From positions 2,835,001 to 2,899,000 of the forward strand of contig JADJWA010000001.1 in assembly GCA_016716605.1 (NCBI GenBank): 64,000 nucleotides of DNA. The letters run 5' to 3'. The notes below the pieces were generated by a model. The model saw nothing but the letters and a program-made list of their open reading frames with translations. It was not told where the DNA came from and ran no database searches. This document shows positions 16,965 through 26,400 of the stretch, one piece after another. The position numbers and the translations under genes are program-made. Positions within the stretch are counted from its first letter, which is position 1. Every line of letters starts with the position of its first letter. The stretch comes from Flavobacteriales bacterium (GTDB lineage Bacteria; Bacteroidota; Bacteroidia; Flavobacteriales_F; PHOS-HE28).

Positions 16965-18269
16965 TCAGGCTCCTACCAATGCTGAATAACCTGGGGCGAG
17001 CATCAAGCGGCCCTGGCTCACTATGCCGAGCGGCCTTCCGGTGAAACGCGTCCCGATGAACGGCGTGTTCCTGCTGCGGCTCACCAGATCCGATTCGCTG
17101 AATTTCCATTCCACGCCCGGGTGGAACAAGGTCATGCACGCCGGGCCGGCATCGGCGATGTGAGCCGTCGGGAGGCCCAGCACCGCACGCGGTCCGGTCG
17201 TGAAGCGCTCGATGAGCCGGCGCAGCGGCACGCTTCCCTTCAGTGCCGTGTTCGCCGCTGCGAAGGCCGTTTCGAGGCCGACCGCGCCGAAGGCGGCCCT
17301 GCCCAGCTCAACGCGCTTATGCTCGGGATCCTCCGGCCGATGATCGCTCACGATCGCGTCGATGGTGCCGTCCTTCAGCCCGAGCCGGAGCGCTTGAATG
17401 TGCGACTCGTCGCGCAGCGGCGGCATTACCTTGAAGCTGCTGTCATAGCCGCTCAAGCAACGGTCATCGAGCAGCAGATGATGCGCGGCCACCGAAGCGG
17501 TCACCTGGGACTTCCGTGCCTTGGCTTGCCGCACGAGTTCCACCGCCTGCGCCGTGCTGATGGTCGCAGCATGCAGCCGCCCTCCGGCGTACTCCGCTAA
17601 TGCAATGTCACGTGCCAACTGAATGGCTTCGGCTTCGGCCGGGATCGCGCGCAGGCCCAAGCTGGTGCTCATCAGTCCTTCGTGCATCAACCCGTTCGCA
17701 AGAAGGCCCCGATCCTGCGCGAATGTCATGATCGGCGGTGGGTCACCGGGCAAGCCAGCGCTGTAGCGCAGGGCCAAGGCCATCAGCCTGCTGTTCATGA
17801 TCGGGTGCTGATCATCGCTGAAGGCCACGGCACCGGCTGCCCGCATATCGGCCATTTCGGCCAGCTGCTTCCCTTCACAGGCCTGGGTGATGGCGCCCAA
17901 GGGCATCAGGCGCACAGGGTGTCCTTCGGCCTTGCGGAGCAGGTATCCGATGCCCGCGCGCCCATCAATCGCCGGTTGCGTCGAGGGCAGCACGCAGGCA
18001 TGCGTGAAACCGCCTGCAGCCGCCGCGTCGAGCCCATTGGCGATCCCGCATTTCCATTCCTCGCCGGGATCGCGGAAATGCACGCGCAGGTCAATCCATC
18101 CGGGGCTCACGTGCAAACCTTCGACCCTGATCTCCCGGGCACCGCCTTTCTGCAGGCGCTGGCCGGTGCGGGCGATGAGGCCGTCGCGGACCAGGATATC
18201 CAGCTCTTCTCCATTGTGCGGGCCTCCAGGGTCCACCACGAGCGCGCGCCTGATGATCAAATCGCTCAT
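16965..18269 (-). CDS. Dihydroorotase-like protein, apparently non-catalytic
   Basis: 434 residues with the fold and length of type-I dihydroorotase (PyrC). Landmarks are GLHVSPGWIDLRVHFRDPG, ADAGPACMTLFHP near the end and VTASVAAHHLLLDD. Several zinc ligands are changed. The first HxH is R62-V-H64. The position of the HCED His reads TFAQD. The LHxxHxST His is lost in LHAATISTAQ. The usual DHAPH loop is DHRPED. Bacteroidota often carry such degenerate dihydroorotases, and inactive partners are known in the aspartate transcarbamoylase complexes of other bacteria, so a structural role is plausible. It overlaps the BatA-like gene by 4 bp. Confidence 0.8.
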   Translation of the reverse strand: MSDLIIRRALVVDPGGPHNGEELDILVRDGLIARTGQRLQKGGAREIRVEGLHVSPGWIDLRVHFRDPGEEWKCGIANGLDAAAAGGFTHACVLPSTQPAIDGRAGIGYLLRKAEGHPVRLMPLGAITQACEGKQLAEMADMRAAGAVAFSDDQHPIMNSRLMALALRYSAGLPGDPPPIMTFAQDRGLLANGLMHEGLMSTSLGLRAIPAEAEAIQLARDIALAEYAGGRLHAATISTAQAVELVRQAKARKSQVTASVAAHHLLLDDRCLSGYDSSFKVMPPLRDESHIQALRLGLKDGTIDAIVSDHRPEDPEHKRVELGRAAFGAVGLETAFAAANTALKGSVPLRRLIERFTTGPRAVLGLPTAHIADAGPACMTLFHPGVEWKFSESDLVSRSRNTPFIGTRFTGRPLGIVSQGRLMLAPGYSALVGA

Positions 18270-20296
18270 CGTTTCGCCCTGAGCAGGATGGTTTCAGCGG
18301 TGAGCATCAGCAAAGCGATGGCGATGAACCAGAGCCAAAGCTTGCGGGCTTGGCCAAGCTCGGCCAAACGTAGCGAAAGATCATCGGCCTCGTCGAGTAC
18401 GGAGAAGGTCCGGAGTCTGTGCTGCGCAATGGCCGAACGAAGCTCCTCGACCGAATAGGAGCCGGGGGCGCTCTCCGTGCGCGCGCGGTTCATGGCGAAG
18501 GCCTCGAGGGTATCGCCTTCGGCAGCCACCAGAGCGTAATGCCCGGTCGGCAATGCGCTATCGTGCAGGATGAGCGCAGTTCCCGCCATCGAGCGGCGCA
18601 GTTCCGGGATGGACTCCACGCCGTTCGGTCCCATGAGTCGAGGTGGCTTCTCACCGGTCAAGGCCAACCCGTTCACGGATAGGCTGACCTCCTCGCCGAT
18701 AACGGCATAGGGTGGGGGTGATGGCCTTGATAGCTCAGCCATGCGCAACAAGGTGGTGGCGAACAGCGCATGGCGCATGAGACTGCCGCTCCGTTCGCTC
18801 AAGGGCGCCGCGAACAGGTACACCGCGCCGAGGCCAGCAGGGATCCGCGTGAGGTAGGGCAGGCCATCGGTGGTGCGCAGCAGCACATCACTGCCGGCCG
18901 GTGGGCGCAGGGCCCATCGCTCGTGCTCCGTCGGTAGATCAACGTTGCGCGGCATGCTGAGGAACATGTCGCGGAAGAAGGGGTTGTCAAGGTCGATACG
19001 CTCAACTCGGGCCAGCCCCGTGTCGAGCCGGGAAGCGGTTGCACCGAAGGCGGCCAGCAGCGGCGCATATCCGCTGGGATCCCCGTCGCTGGGCGGGAAC
19101 ACGGCCACGCTGCCGCCGCTGCGGGCGAAACCCTCGAGTGCTTGCGCGGTGCCGCTTGCGATGCTGGGCAGCGCTATCAGCAAGGCCAGGTCGAGGCCCT
19201 CGAGGCCGGCCAGGTCGAATGCCCGATGATCGGACACGGTGACCGCATGCGCGCTATCGGTACCTAACGCCGCCGCAACCGCGCGATCCGCCTGGGCATC
19301 CCCACCGGAAAGGAGTGCGATCCGGATTCGGTCGATGGTGCGATAAGCGAGGTACAGCCGGTCATCGAAGGTCACGGGCTGGTCGGCGATCGCAACTTCG
19401 GCCCGATGCAGGCCGGCTGCGTCGTTCCGGAAGCGCAGCACGGTGTCCACGGAGGCGCCGGCGGCGGCATCGAGCGCCAGGAGGCCGCGTTGCTCGCCAT
19501 CGATGTCCAATCTCATCGCCACATTGCTGCGTTCCGCAGCGCCGTGATTGGTGATCCTCACATGCAGTTCCTCCTGTTGGCCGTATCGCCTGATCGGTGT
19601 GCCGAACCACGCGGAGTCAAGGCTGACATTCGCGGCTTCGATCGAAGGAGTCGGGATGATCACCGTGTGCGCAGTGCTATCATCTCGCCAATTCTCCGGG
19701 TCGGTGATGGAGCGCTGCAGGTCGGTGAAGGCAAAGGCGCGCTTATCGGTGGCATTCGATGTCGCGAGTGCTTCACGTTGCCTGGCGATAACCTTGGAGA
19801 GCGGCCGCGACCATGGGCCTGCATCGGCTTGTGCAGCGGCTAATAGCGCTTCATCCCGGCTGATGAGATTCTGTTGGCGGGCCTCGAAGCGGCCAGTGAG
19901 CACTTGGAACCGATCGGTGGCGCCATGGCTCATCACCAGGTCCTGGGCGGCCTTACGCGCTTGATCCAGCAGCCGGCCATTGGCGTTCTGCCCGTCCATG
20001 CTGAAGCTGTCATCGATGTACATCGAGACAGCCCTGTCTCCGGCCACGGCCCCGCTGCCGGGGATGTGCGGTTGCGCGAATGCGATCACAAGGGCGGCCA
20101 GGGCGATGCACCGGGCCAGCAGGACCAGCCAATGCTGCACTTTGCGCCGTGCCCGGGTCTGCTTTGTGACTTCTGCCAGCAACCGCACATCCGGGAAGTC
20201 GATCCGCTTGAATCGGCGAAGCTGGAAAAGATGGATGAGGACCGGGATGAGCAAGGCGAGCAGCGCCCACAGGAATCCCGGATGAACGAACGACAT
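18266..20296 (-). CDS. BatA-like membrane protein (N-terminal double-TM domain plus VWA-like domain)
   Basis: 676 residues. The N-terminus MSFVHPGFLWALLALLIPVLIHLFQLRRFKRIDFP..LL is the BatA/aerotolerance N-terminal double-transmembrane domain. A second helix follows at ~58-77, then a VWA-like segment with a MIDAS-type IDDSFSM, and a long periplasmic beta-rich region. A final helix and basic tail (LWLWFIAIALLMLTAETILLRAKR) close the protein. Family members are usually next to MoxR/BatB genes, which are absent here, so the function is not assigned. A TACATTCG box lies 7 bp upstream of the ATG. Confidence 0.85.
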   Translation of the reverse strand: MSFVHPGFLWALLALLIPVLIHLFQLRRFKRIDFPDVRLLAEVTKQTRARRKVQHWLVLLARCIALAALVIAFAQPHIPGSGAVAGDRAVSMYIDDSFSMDGQNANGRLLDQARKAAQDLVMSHGATDRFQVLTGRFEARQQNLISRDEALLAAAQADAGPWSRPLSKVIARQREALATSNATDKRAFAFTDLQRSITDPENWRDDSTAHTVIIPTPSIEAANVSLDSAWFGTPIRRYGQQEELHVRITNHGAAERSNVAMRLDIDGEQRGLLALDAAAGASVDTVLRFRNDAAGLHRAEVAIADQPVTFDDRLYLAYRTIDRIRIALLSGGDAQADRAVAAALGTDSAHAVTVSDHRAFDLAGLEGLDLALLIALPSIASGTAQALEGFARSGGSVAVFPPSDGDPSGYAPLLAAFGATASRLDTGLARVERIDLDNPFFRDMFLSMPRNVDLPTEHERWALRPPAGSDVLLRTTDGLPYLTRIPAGLGAVYLFAAPLSERSGSLMRHALFATTLLRMAELSRPSPPPYAVIGEEVSLSVNGLALTGEKPPRLMGPNGVESIPELRRSMAGTALILHDSALPTGHYALVAAEGDTLEAFAMNRARTESAPGSYSVEELRSAIAQHRLRTFSVLDEADDLSLRLAELGQARKLWLWFIAIALLMLTAETILLRAKR

Positions 20297-20302
20297 GGGC
20301 GG

Positions 20303-20310
20303 CGAATGTA
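20303..20310 (-). promoter_or_regulatory. TAnnTT-type -7 box (TACATTCG) upstream of the BatA-like gene
   Basis: On the minus strand, TACATTCG is followed by CCGCCC and then the ATG at 20296. It falls in the 31-bp gap after the OmpA-family gene, suggesting the BatA-like/dihydroorotase-like pair has its own promoter. Pattern match only. Confidence 0.4.
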
Positions 20311-20327
20311 CCGCGCCACTTCCGCGA

Positions 20328-22553
20328 TCAGTGCTTGCGTGGTGCCCTTCGGCTGGCGCCGCTCAGCGCTTCACCCGGGTCATGCGCGGATCCGGCTACG
20401 GTCATCCGGAACTCAACCCGGCGGTTGCGGGCACGGCCCTCCTCGGACTTATTGCTCATGATCGGCTGGTTCTTTCCATGCCCAACCGGGACCAAGCGCG
20501 CCGGTGCAACGCCCGCATCAACCAAGAAGTCCATCACGGACAACGCCCTGCTCTGCGAGAGTTCGAGGTTGTAACGGTGCCCGCCGATGTCATCGGTATG
20601 CGCTTCGATCACCAAGTGCAGCTCCGGGTGCTGGCGCATCAGGCCGAGAATCTGTTCCAGCACCTCAAGCGACTCATCCTCGATGGCCGCGCTCTTGTAG
20701 GCGAAGTGGATCGCATTGGTGCGCAGCTTCCGATGATTGAGTTCCTCGAGTTTGGCGAGATCGAGCAAGCTCAGGTCGATGAGCTTCTCCTCCCGCAGCG
20801 CGAATACCTCCGCATCAAGGAACTGGAGCTCCTTCACCTTCTTGAACACCTGATAGAGATCCTCGGCGCTCTTGGTCTCGCCGACGGAGTAGGTGTATAG
20901 GCCGGCCACCGGGTCGAAGCGCTCCACCACACGATAGAACTTCTTGATCTGCGTGAAGCGGGCATCATCCAGGTCGATCCGCTCCTTGCTGCTGAATAAT
21001 TGCACGCTGAACACGGCATCGGTGAGCGACTCGCCGCTCAGGCTGACATCATCGAAGGGCAGCTCCTGGTACTCGAAGGTGTGGGTCTTGCCGAAGGCGT
21101 CCTGGTACTCGGCCACAACGGCAAGGTCCTCGTGGTCCTTGAAACGGTCGAGGACCACCACGCTGCGGCTGTTGCAGCGATTGTTGATCGTGCCATCCGC
21201 CTCCGGCTCCCCGATGACATCCAGCCGGATCTGGTAGGTGCCCGGTTGCTTGAATGCATGGATCACGCGGAGGCCCTCCGCGTATGAGCCATCGCCAAGG
21301 TCCCAATGGTACTCTGCGGGCCGGATGCCCGGCAGGTAGCTCAGCGCGCCGTTCAACTCCACGCGCCGGCCCGTGCGGACCGTGTCCTGCACAGCGGCCC
21401 AGGCTTGCTGCATATCCGCGACCTCCAGAGCCTGCTCGCCCAATTCATGGAACACAGTGCCGGTCTTCCTGTCAACCAGGATCGAACGGACCACGTATCG
21501 CCCAGGCTTGCTGTAGCAGTGCTGCGCTAGATAGCCTTTGATGCGGGTGCCGTCGCCCATGTCCCAGAAATGGTCAACGGGGATGGATGAGGTGGCGGCG
21601 TGAGGGCGTTTGCGCAGGGTGTAGCAATAGTTGTTGCGCTTCTGCTCGGAGCAATCGCGGAATTTCGGGACCGTGCGTTTCACGTGGTAGATCGCATCCG
21701 CGCCACTGCGGTCGGAACTGATCATTGCCTGGTATGCATCTGGCAGCAGATGGTAGCCGTGCTCGTTGCGTTCGCTATTGACCGGCGTCGGCATGGACTG
21801 AGGCGCGTCCCAGCCCGCACCCTTGGGCTGTGCGGCGTAGATGTCCAGGCCGCCCAGGCCGCCGAGCCTGTTGCTGGAGAAATGAAGCGTTCCATCGGCT
21901 TGGAGCCTTGGATAGACCTCATCCATCTGCGTGTTCAGCTCAGGTCCGAGGTTCTGTGGTGCGCTCCAGCCTAGTGCGGTTCGTTCGCAACGATATAGAT
22001 CCATGCCGCCATAGCCGCCCGGCCGGTCGCTGGCGAACACGAGGGTCCGGCCATCTGCGGAGAAGGCCGGGTGCATGTTGGACGACTTAGGCTCATTGAA
22101 TGGGAAGGGCTCCGGCATCGTCCACGCCTCGTTCTCTAGATGCGAGAAGAACAGGCCCAGCTGGCCGTTCGCCGCGCGCATGTTCGAGAGCTTCTTCGGG
22201 AGCACCTGATTGCGGGTGAAGCAGATGGTTCGCCCGGCATCCGTGAAGCTGGCGGGGCCTTCATTCACCGGTGTGCTCAGATTCTGGCTGAAGAGCACGG
22301 GAGCGCCGGCCTTGCCCGATTCGAGCGGCACGTAGTACAGGTCGCTCAAGGGCTTGCCGGACTCGGCATCCACGAAGCCCACGAACGCCGCGTTGTCACG
22401 GACGCTGCACATCACGAAACCGCTATCGAGGATCACGGGTGCATAATCCTCACCTGCCGGGCTGATGGCCAGCGGGCTCACCTCGTAGATGAGCTGCCCG
22501 CTCAGCGGCAGGCCGGCGCTGAGGGCGAAGAGGAGTGGAAGAGCGCTCTTCAT
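20328..22553 (-). CDS. OmpA-family protein with PD40 and PKD domains, T9SS-associated
   Basis: 741 residues. The signal peptide ends near LPLSGQ. Residues ~30-290 carry PD40 propeller strands (FSADGRTLVFASDRPGGYGGMDLYR, given in part; TLHFSSNRLGGLGGLDIYA). Two PKD domains follow (DHFWDMGDGTRIKG at ~350, YHWDLGDGSYAEG at ~430). The C-terminus is an OmpA peptidoglycan-binding domain (IEAHTDDIGGHRYNLELSQSRA, RARNRRVEFRM). It is the third gene of the giant protein-PorP/SprF-OmpA operon, 3 bp after porP/sprF. Comparable OmpA proteins tie T9SS components or surface adhesins to the cell wall (PorE is one known example). Confidence 0.9.
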   Translation of the reverse strand: MKSALPLLFALSAGLPLSGQLIYEVSPLAISPAGEDYAPVILDSGFVMCSVRDNAAFVGFVDAESGKPLSDLYYVPLESGKAGAPVLFSQNLSTPVNEGPASFTDAGRTICFTRNQVLPKKLSNMRAANGQLGLFFSHLENEAWTMPEPFPFNEPKSSNMHPAFSADGRTLVFASDRPGGYGGMDLYRCERTALGWSAPQNLGPELNTQMDEVYPRLQADGTLHFSSNRLGGLGGLDIYAAQPKGAGWDAPQSMPTPVNSERNEHGYHLLPDAYQAMISSDRSGADAIYHVKRTVPKFRDCSEQKRNNYCYTLRKRPHAATSSIPVDHFWDMGDGTRIKGYLAQHCYSKPGRYVVRSILVDRKTGTVFHELGEQALEVADMQQAWAAVQDTVRTGRRVELNGALSYLPGIRPAEYHWDLGDGSYAEGLRVIHAFKQPGTYQIRLDVIGEPEADGTINNRCNSRSVVVLDRFKDHEDLAVVAEYQDAFGKTHTFEYQELPFDDVSLSGESLTDAVFSVQLFSSKERIDLDDARFTQIKKFYRVVERFDPVAGLYTYSVGETKSAEDLYQVFKKVKELQFLDAEVFALREEKLIDLSLLDLAKLEELNHRKLRTNAIHFAYKSAAIEDESLEVLEQILGLMRQHPELHLVIEAHTDDIGGHRYNLELSQSRALSVMDFLVDAGVAPARLVPVGHGKNQPIMSNKSEEGRARNRRVEFRMTVAGSAHDPGEALSGASRRAPRKH

Positions 22554-22556
22554 GGG

Positions 22557-23483
22557 TCAGAAGTACCGCGGGTCCCTTACCCGGATGCGGTAGCCGAATT
22601 CGTATTGCACCAAGAGCTCATGCGAGCCGTGGTGATGCGGGTTGATCCTGGAGAAGCCGGCGTCGTATGAATAGCCAATCCGCCATTGCGGTGTGGGCAG
22701 CACCTCCACCATGCCGATGATGGCATCGCCGGTGCGAACCGATGCGCCAAGCCACAATTTGTCCTTGTAGATGAGATTGCCGCTCACATCGCCCTGCAGG
22801 CCACTGGCAAGCCGGTAACGGAGAAGCGAAGTGGGCTTCAGCTTGAATTCATCGTTCAAGGTGAACACGTAGCCGCCGGTGACCATGGGCTCCAGGTCCA
22901 CGCGCTCATCAGACAGCCGGTAGGTCCTGTTCAGCACGTCGTAGCGGTGCGCAAGGAGGAAGGGCACCGATGCGCCCACGTACCCTGTCTTGGTCTGATA
23001 CAGGACACCGGCGCTGAAATTCGGTCGGGCCGCTCCTCTCGAATCGCCCGCGAAGCTCGGATCGTTGCCATCGACGATGGCCACTTGCGTCCATTGGGCG
23101 CGATAAAGGCTGAGGCCGGCTCCGATCCCGAAGGCGAGCTTGGCCTTCTTAGGCATCTTGATCCGGTAGGCATAGTTGGCCAGCAGGCCGGTCTCGTTGC
23201 TCACGCCGATGCGATCGTTGAAGACCATCAGCCCCAAGCCGACCTTGCTCCTGCGCACAGGTGCATGCACGGCGATGTTCTGGGTGATGGGCGCTCCATC
23301 GAAACCGACCCATTGCTGCCGGTGCGTGAGCGTGGCGCTAAGAACGTCGCGGCTTCCGGCATAAGCCGGATTGATGGCCAGGCCATTGAACAGGTATTGG
23401 CTCGTGAGTGGCGTGTGCTGGGACATGCAATCGACCGCGAGGGCCGCTGCCACGGAAGCAAGAAAGGGCAGTTGGAACCTCAC
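22557..23483 (-). CDS. PorP/SprF-family T9SS outer-membrane protein
   Basis: 308 residues. The signal peptide is followed by the family hallmark PLTSQYLFNGLAINPAYAGSRD, then alternating beta-strands of an outer-membrane barrel ending in an aromatic residue (DPRYF). The middle motifs VGLGLMVFNDRIG and GAGLSLYRAQWTQ are typical of PorP/SprF. Such proteins are paired with large T9SS type-B substrates and help to secrete or attach them, as SprF does for SprB. The start codon overlaps the stop of the giant gene by 4 bp (ATGA), which is strong evidence that the two work together. Confidence 0.95.
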   Translation of the reverse strand: MRFQLPFLASVAAALAVDCMSQHTPLTSQYLFNGLAINPAYAGSRDVLSATLTHRQQWVGFDGAPITQNIAVHAPVRRSKVGLGLMVFNDRIGVSNETGLLANYAYRIKMPKKAKLAFGIGAGLSLYRAQWTQVAIVDGNDPSFAGDSRGAARPNFSAGVLYQTKTGYVGASVPFLLAHRYDVLNRTYRLSDERVDLEPMVTGGYVFTLNDEFKLKPTSLLRYRLASGLQGDVSGNLIYKDKLWLGASVRTGDAIIGMVEVLPTPQWRIGYSYDAGFSRINPHHHGSHELLVQYEFGYRIRVRDPRYF

Positions 23484-26400
23484 CGTTTGATGATGACGGG
23501 GCCGTTGTACGTGCGTTGGCCACTTAGGTTAAGGACGTAGAAATAGGTGTCATCCGGCAGGGATTGGCCATTGCGCGAGCGGCCATCCCACTCGTTCGCA
23601 TAGGCGTCGGCCTCAAAGACCAGTTTGCCCCAACGGTTGAAGACTTGCAATGCACTGTTCGGATAGGCTTCGATGCCCCGGATCTCCCATCGGTCATTCG
23701 AGCCGTCACCGTTCGGGCTGTAGCCTTCCGGGATGAAGAGGTCATCGACATGCAGCAGCACGGTGTCGCTGACTGACGCACATTGATTGATGCTGGCTGT
23801 GAGCACGATGAGGTTATCACCCAAGCCGAGCCCGGCGATGGCGGTTGAACTGTCATTGGGCTCCTCGATGCTGCCAGATCCGCTCAGCACCCACCAGCTG
23901 AGGTTGGCGCCTGCGGTAGCGCTGCCCAAGAGCCAAGTGTGATCAACTACGGCCAGGTACTGATCCTCGCCCGCATCAACGCTGAGGCCAGGCGCCGGAT
24001 CAATGAAGCTGACAAGTGCGGTATCCGATGCGCTGCAAGCCCCGTTGGTCACGGTCCAGACCAAGGCATAGGTCCCGTATAGGGCTGCACCGATCTCAAT
24101 GGCGGGCGTGTTCAGGCCAGTGTATGGGGTGATTCCCGCTGGAAGCGACCAGCTGCCGTTCGCGCTTACGGCCGACATCGAGGCGCGGAGCCCGCAAGCA
24201 CTCACATCCGGCCCGGCATTGGCCACTGGCGGTTCGAGTACCATGATGGATTGGGCCGATTCCGAGGTGCATGAACCGATTGATACCGAATACGTGACCT
24301 GAACCGCGCCTGACAGGCCACTTGGATCGAATACGCCATTGCTCACGCCGGTGCCGAGCCATGATCCACCAGGCGTGCCGGTGACCAGTGCGTTGAGGTC
24401 GAGTGTGGCGCCGGTGCTGCAGAGTGCTGCTGGGAGTGACCAGCTCGCATCAGCGTCGGCAGCGATGGTGATGGATTGGCTCTCTGCTGCAGGGCAGTTG
24501 CCACCTATGGCATAGGAGATCTGATAGGTGCCCGGTGCACTGTTGCCGATATTGATGGTCCCGCTCGACGCGTCAATCACCAAACCGGACGGGAATGCAG
24601 TGAACCCTCCGCTTGGCTGTGCGACCCACGGGGTTGCGGAGGGGTCGCCATGGCAGTAGGAGCTTTGCGCGTAGGCGAAGGAGGCGTCGCCCGCTGCGTT
24701 GAAGGTGATGGACACCGTGTCGATACCGATGCAAGAGCCGACGGTCACGGTCCAATACAGGTCGTAGCTGCCTGGCTGAGCGGCCACGACAACCGTTTGC
24801 GCCGCCGATGAATCCAAGAACGTGACATTCGCAGGCCCTGTCCATATACCAAGGCCAGTCGCTTGCATGGTGGCGGTGAGCCCGCAGATTGTTTGATCGG
24901 GGCCAGCTTCGCTAACGCAATCGATCAGCTGTCCAGCGCAGGAGCAATCAGCTCCAAACACATCGTTGCCTGTGGTGGGATCGCCGTCATCGCAAGGCGT
25001 GCCGGGCAGCGCCGATCCGCCGGGGACGTTGGTGCAATCGATCAGCACACCGACGCAGTTGCAGTTGAGGTCGTAGGCATCGTTGCCGGTGGTGGGATCG
25101 CCGTCATCGCAGGGCGTTCCGGGCAGCGCTGCGCCTCCGGGGACGTTGGTGCAATCGATCAGCTGTCCAGCGCAGGAGCAATCCGCGCCATACACGTCGT
25201 TGCCGGTGGTGGGATCGCCGTCATCGCAGGGCGTTCCGGGAAGCGCTGCGCCTCCGGGGACGTTGGTGCAATCGATCAGCTGTCCTGCGCAAGAGCAATC
25301 CGCGCCATACACGTCGTTGCCGGTGGTGGGATCGCCGTCATCGCAGGGCGTTCCGGGAAGCGCTGCGCCTCCGGGGACGTTGGTGCAATCGATCAGCTGT
25401 CCTGCGCAGGTGCAATCCGCGCCGTACACGTCGTTGCCCGTGGTGGGATCGCCGTCATCGCAGGGCGTTCCGGGCAGTGCCGATCCGCCGGGGACGTTGG
25501 CGCAATCGATCAGCTGTCCAGCGCAGGAGCAATCCGCGCCGTACACATCGTTGCCGGTGGCGGGATCGCCGTCATCGCAGGGCGTTCCGGGAAGCGCTGC
25601 GCCTCCGGGGACGTTGGTGCAATCGATCAGCTGTCCAGCGCAGGAGCAATCAGCTCCAAACACATCGTTGCCTGTGGCGGGATCGCCGTCATCGCAAGGC
25701 GTGCCGGGCAGTGCCGATCCGCCGGGGACGTTGGTGCAATCGATCAGCACACCGACGCAGTTGCAGTTGAGGTCGTAGGCGTCGTTGCCCGTGGTGGGGT
25801 CGCCGTCGTCACAGGGTGTTCCAGGCAGTGCCGATCCGCCGGGGACGTTGGCGCAATCGATCAGCTGTCCAGTGCAGGAGCAATCAGCTCCAAACACATC
25901 GTTGCCTGTGGTGGGATCGCCGTCATCGCAAGGCGTGCCGGGCAGTGCCGATCCGCCGGGCACGTTCTCACAATCGAACAGCAGGCCGACGCAGTTGCAG
26001 TTGAGGTCGTAGGCATCGTTGCCCGTGGTGGGATCGCCGTCATCGCAGGGCGTTCCGGGCAGTGCCGATCCGCCGGGGACGTTGGCGCAATCGATCAGCT
26101 GTCCAGCGCAGGAGCAATCCGCGCCGTACACATCGTTGCCGGTGGCGGGATCGCCGTCATCGCAGGGCGTTCCGGGAAGCGCTGCGCCTCCGGGGACGTT
26201 GGTGCAATCGATCAGCTGTCCAGCGCAGGAGCAATCAGCTCCAAACACATCGTTGCCTGTGGCGGGATCGCCGTCATCGCAAGGCGTGCCGGGCAGTGCC
26301 GATCCGCCGGGGACGTTGGTGCAATCGATCAGCTGTCCTGCGCAAGAGCAATCCGCGCCGTACACATCGTTGCCGGTGGTGGGATCGCCGTCATCGCAAG

